DNA of 27,812 nucleotides, taken from assembly GCA_937995835.1 (NCBI GenBank), contig CALKIV010000063.1, forward strand, positions 1 through 27,812, in the 5' to 3' direction. The stretch comes from an uncultured Dysgonomonas sp. GTDB lineage: Bacteria; Bacteroidota; Bacteroidia; Bacteroidales; Dysgonomonadaceae. Under the pieces are notes generated by a model, which had not been told where the DNA came from, did no database searches, and saw only the letters and a list, made by a program, of their open reading frames with translations. Positions 25,401-27,812 of the stretch are shown piece after piece; position 1 is the first letter of the stretch; each line of letters starts with the position of its first letter. The position numbers were made by a program, and so were the translations under genes.

Positions 25401-25946
25401 TTACTTTATTCTATATCCTAACTCTTCTAATCTATATTTCATAGCAGACGAAGAAACTGTAAATTTATTAGCAAGAGTAACCAAATCTCTTATGCCTGAA
25501 TCAATAAGCGCTCTAACTCTATCTTCAGGCATAAGTATTTTAGCGGCAAATTCATTTGCAGTATACTCTATTGAGTCCATACTCCCACCTCTAAAAAAGG
25601 TGGTATCTTCAAATAACGAATTTTTCTCCTTATGCAGAATATAATGTCCTAATTCATGCGCTAAAGTAAATCTTTGTCGACTTATATGGTGTTTGTTATT
25701 TATTGTTATAACCCATATTCCATCATCAAAGTATAGGCTGCCTGATTTTCCTCCATCCATATCTTCATATTTTACTCGGATATCGTCTATCTTAGCAATC
25801 AGTTTTTCAATGTTGAGAGAATCTTCTTCATAATAGCCTTCATCCTTCGCAACTTTTAGTATATCTTCTGCTCCTTTTAGCAAATCTGGCTCAGTATAAC
25901 TAGATTTTAATCCTCTCGCTCCTCGTCTTGTTCCTGTATTTGTCAT
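25401..25946 (-). CDS. ImmA/IrrE family metallo-endopeptidase
   Basis: 181 aa. Zinc site HELGH (His97, Glu98, His101) in RFTLAHELGHYILH, with the third ligand probably Glu127 in EYTANEFAAKILMP. This is the classic ImmA/IrrE (COG2856) arrangement. The C-terminal VSSSAMKYRLEELGY is also typical. Family members cleave repressors of mobile elements or stress regulons (ImmA on ImmR, IrrE on DdrO). The usual partner, an HTH regulator, is missing both from this protein's N-terminus and from the neighbouring genes. The ATG overlaps the TGA of the membrane-protein gene (25943-25946), showing translational coupling; the substrate may be one of its operon partners. Confidence 0.92.
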   Translation of the reverse strand: MTNTGTRRGARGLKSSYTEPDLLKGAEDILKVAKDEGYYEEDSLNIEKLIAKIDDIRVKYEDMDGGKSGSLYFDDGIWVITINNKHHISRQRFTLAHELGHYILHKEKNSLFEDTTFFRGGSMDSIEYTANEFAAKILMPEDRVRALIDSGIRDLVTLANKFTVSSSAMKYRLEELGYRIK

Positions 25947-26605
25947 GGTTCTTCTATTTCTATTTGACTAGTTTGAGATTCGTTAATTATCTCAAACATT
26001 GTTTCTATATCTCCAGCTAAACTACTTACTGTCTCTTGTAATTCTTGCAATGTCCTCATTTCTGCTTTTACTATATCCTCAGCTTTTCCTGTTATTGTTG
26101 TATTGATAATGTTCTGCATTGAAACAGAATCCGCTAGAAGTTCCTTTAAAGATCCTTTTATATAGGTAATAACTTTTGCATTTATTTTTTCTTCTCTTTT
26201 ATCTAGCTCGAGTTGAGCCTGAATTGCTTCGTTCTTAGCCAATCCTCTAATGCTAAACACACTAAAGAGGGTGAAAGCGACGAATAGCCCAATTAAAACT
26301 GCTATTAGGGTGCTATAATAGTTCCCTAGTTGCGAAGTGTATTCTTGTGGTGTTAGTATTATATTTTTACTTTTTAATTCAGAAAATAGATCAATCAGTT
26401 CTAATCTCCTAATTGAATCATTTTTTGTCACTCCTTCTTTTAATTCAAAACTTGTTACATCATATTCTAAAAGAATAGGCTTTTCTTCAAAAGGGTTACT
26501 CATAAAAGTGAAGATAACAAATCCAATAATAACGATTAAGATAGCTCCTAACAATCCTCCGTAAAATGCCGATTTAAAGCAAATTGATTTATTTTTATTT
26601 CCCAT
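25943..26605 (-). CDS. Two-helix membrane protein with C-terminal coiled coil, unknown family
   Basis: 220 aa. Membrane helices at ~12-36 and ~94-118 bracket a short polar domain of about 55 residues. The remaining ~100 residues (from NEAIQAQLELDKREEKI) are charged helices with heptad-like patterns, probably cytoplasmic, ending in an acidic tail. I do not recognise the family. It opens the operon that continues into the zinc peptidase and the beta-like protein, so it may act as membrane sensor or effector of that module. A TATCTTTA element 16 bp upstream of the ATG is a possible -7 box. Confidence 0.82.
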   Translation of the reverse strand: MGNKNKSICFKSAFYGGLLGAILIVIIGFVIFTFMSNPFEEKPILLEYDVTSFELKEGVTKNDSIRRLELIDLFSELKSKNIILTPQEYTSQLGNYYSTLIAVLIGLFVAFTLFSVFSIRGLAKNEAIQAQLELDKREEKINAKVITYIKGSLKELLADSVSMQNIINTTITGKAEDIVKAEMRTLQELQETVSSLAGDIETMFEIINESQTSQIEIEEP

Positions 26606-26731
26606 AGATATTCTTTTGCATAAAGATACTTATAAATCTAAAATACAGATCACTTTTCGAAGTAACAAAGTAAATTCTTAATCATTCTATACAAATAGAT
26701 AAATCTAATATTTTTTAATTGAGTACCAATA

Positions 26732-26761
26732 TTTATAAAATAGAAAAATGCACTATCTTTA
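26732..26761 (+). promoter_or_regulatory. Promoter-like element before the structured RNA candidate
   Basis: TTTA (26732-26735), 18 nt, then TATCTTTA (26754-26761): one mismatch in each box to TTTG and TAnnTTTG. Transcription would begin near 26768. Confidence 0.4.
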
Positions 26762-26767
26762 GCGCAG

Positions 26768-26970
26768 AAAATAACAAATGCAAAGCGTTGCATTAAACAT
26801 ATAACATTAGCGTTCACATAAACCTCGAAACGAAAAACTGGTAATCTTTCAAGCAAACGAGGAAACTGTGCAATGCTCATGCCGTCTAGGCGTGGGCTTG
26901 CCTTGTTTCGTTTGCGGGTATACCAGTGCCTTCGTTTCGAACATGGTGAGTTCCACGTCTTCTTTTTTAT
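26768..26970 (+). ncRNA. Candidate structured non-coding RNA
   Basis: A gene-free region of 412 bp (26606-27017) contains a dense set of nested inverted repeats. A 7-bp hairpin AATGCAA/TTGCATT with loop AGCG lies at 26777-26794. Then one large nested structure is formed: a 10-bp stem TCGAAACGAA (26825-26834 with 26931-26940), a 7-bp stem ACTGGTA (26837-26843 with 26921-26927), an 8-bp stem GCAAACGA (26853-26860 with 26908-26915), and an apical 13-bp stem with one bulge (26870-26883 with 26889-26901, loop GTCTA). A T-run (26963-26968) follows. A minus-strand frame of 76 codons over the same place is probably spurious. The strand is assigned from the promoter-like element upstream; a leader or repeat element is also possible. 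Confidence 0.5.
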
Positions 26971-27017
26971 AGTGGATGAACGTAATACTTAAATTATTCA
27001 TCTAAACTATAATACAA

Positions 27018-27770
27018 ATGAACAGATTGATTTTATGTGTTTTAACCTTTACTTCTTTTACCTTCTTTTCCTGTAGCAAGCAAATCAAAGGGAAAATTCT
27101 TGACAACTTTGGCAACCCTCTAGAAGATGTAACTATCACAATTCCAAACTCTCAGTATGAAGCTACAACAAATAGTAGTGGCGAATACTCTATTGATTAT
27201 GCTGCTGGCGAAATTGTTTTAAACTTTAGGAAAGAGGGATATATTCCTTCAGGAGAAGTTTTATACATAACAGAGAAACAGGATTATCCAATAAAGGATA
27301 CTCGCATAACCAAAATCCCAACCAAATCAGGTATTTATATTGCAAGTGATGAGTTGTCTAACTATGTGCAGTTAACAAGTCAAACAACTACGATAAGTAA
27401 ACTCATCGATAATGATAAAAAAAGGTATTATCATCCTCTTGATTTCTTCAATAATAATGCTGATTCAACGCTTGTTATCAAATTGTCATCACTTGAGGAT
27501 GTGAGGATTTATGCATACAATACCCCAAAGCATTTATTAGGTAAAGTTGGCGATGATAGAAGGATAGCAGAGCTAGGAACTGCCATGTATCACAGATATC
27601 CAAAAGTGAATGAGCCGATTAGATTGAAAGAATATCCATTAAATAAAGCTTTGAAACTATACCCTTTCGCCCCTGAATATGGAGTTGACTATGTTTTCAT
27701 ATTAGAAGAGGGTTTTAGCAAAATAAATAACTTGAATACCAAACATTATATCTTTCGATTTGAAAAATAA
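27018..27770 (+). CDS. Lipoprotein with carboxypeptidase-regulatory-like domain
   Basis: 250 aa. Lipoprotein signal peptide with lipobox FFSC (Cys19). The first mature ~60 residues (IKGKILDNFGNPLEDVTITIPN onward, in the pattern G-x-I-x-D-x-x-G-x-P-L-x-x-V, then TTNSSGEYSI) form a CarboxypepD_reg-like beta-sandwich, common on Bacteroidetes envelope proteins. The remaining ~160 residues are of unknown type. No acidic export signal follows the Cys, so it may stay on the periplasmic side. It lies 48 bp downstream of the structured element and could share its transcript. Confidence 0.85.
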   Translation: MNRLILCVLTFTSFTFFSCSKQIKGKILDNFGNPLEDVTITIPNSQYEATTNSSGEYSIDYAAGEIVLNFRKEGYIPSGEVLYITEKQDYPIKDTRITKIPTKSGIYIASDELSNYVQLTSQTTTISKLIDNDKKRYYHPLDFFNNNADSTLVIKLSSLEDVRIYAYNTPKHLLGKVGDDRRIAELGTAMYHRYPKVNEPIRLKEYPLNKALKLYPFAPEYGVDYVFILEEGFSKINNLNTKHYIFRFEK

Positions 27771-27788
27771 CAATTAAACTTCAATATT

Positions 27789-27812
27789 ATGGTTACAGTA
27801 GCTACAGGCATG
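27789..27812 (+). CDS. Possible start of a further gene, cut by the window end
   Basis: An ATG 18 bp after the lipoprotein stop opens a frame of eight codons (MVTVATGM) that runs off the window. Spacing and strand would fit a second gene of the same operon, but eight codons do not prove it. Confidence 0.25.

Noticed and set aside
24308..26605. Toxin-antitoxin pair reading of the peptidase and beta-like genes
   Set aside because: The peptidase does have an ImmA/IrrE fold, but no antitoxin-like HTH is present and the beta-like protein has no toxin signature, so this specific label is not supported.
26650..26880. Minus-strand frame of 76 codons over the structured intergenic element
   Set aside because: It coincides with the inverted-repeat structure, has an unconvincing composition (many Phe, Ile and Val with no domain) and no clear promoter on that strand. 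I interpret the region as RNA or repeat rather than protein.
1..27812. CRISPR arrays, insertion sequences, rRNA genes
   Set aside because: No regularly spaced repeats, transposase frames with terminal inverted repeats, or rRNA signatures were seen.

Overview
The window looks like chromosomal DNA of a low-GC Bacteroidales bacterium (Bacteroides/Parabacteroides-like). Three things support this. The promoters repeatedly show the Bacteroidetes -7 element TAnnTTTG rather than a -10 box. The gene content (OstA-like protein, SurA-type chaperone cluster, lipoproteins with an acidic export signal) is typical of the phylum. Recognisable Shine-Dalgarno sites are almost absent. The genus is not resolved from sequence alone.

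Layout. Positions 1-1910 hold the 3' part of a ComF-type phosphoribosyltransferase and hisS, closed by a strong bidirectional terminator. Positions 1936-4646 (minus) hold a POT/MFS-like transporter and an orphan sensor histidine kinase; a lipoprotein (4768-5343) and a YhcC-type radical SAM protein (5414-6334) run on the plus strand. Positions 6337-14365 (minus) form an envelope-biogenesis block: two SurA-like peptidyl-prolyl isomerases flanking a SurA-N-like lipoprotein, then an OstA/LptA-like protein, then mutL. guaB and a MarR-type regulator lie upstream of it. Positions 16619-20587 (minus) carry two tandem LtaS-type sulfatase-fold membrane enzymes. Positions 20742-23257 (minus) carry ahcY and a mannose-1-phosphate guanylyltransferase, transcribed together from a textbook promoter.

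A tRNA-Leu(CAA) with its own promoter and terminator (23373-23537) separates this housekeeping part from an accessory segment to the right. That segment has a sce7726-type PD-(D/E)XK nuclease-like gene converging on a tightly packed minus-strand operon: membrane/coiled-coil protein, ImmA/IrrE-type zinc peptidase, and beta/sce7725-like protein. It looks like a candidate defence or stress module of unknown function. Beyond it lies a 412-bp intergenic region holding an elaborately folded element (about 26768-26970), which I regard as a candidate non-coding RNA, followed by a lipoprotein gene.

The two signals most worth pursuing are the four-gene accessory module next to tRNA-Leu and the structured RNA-like element upstream of the last lipoprotein.
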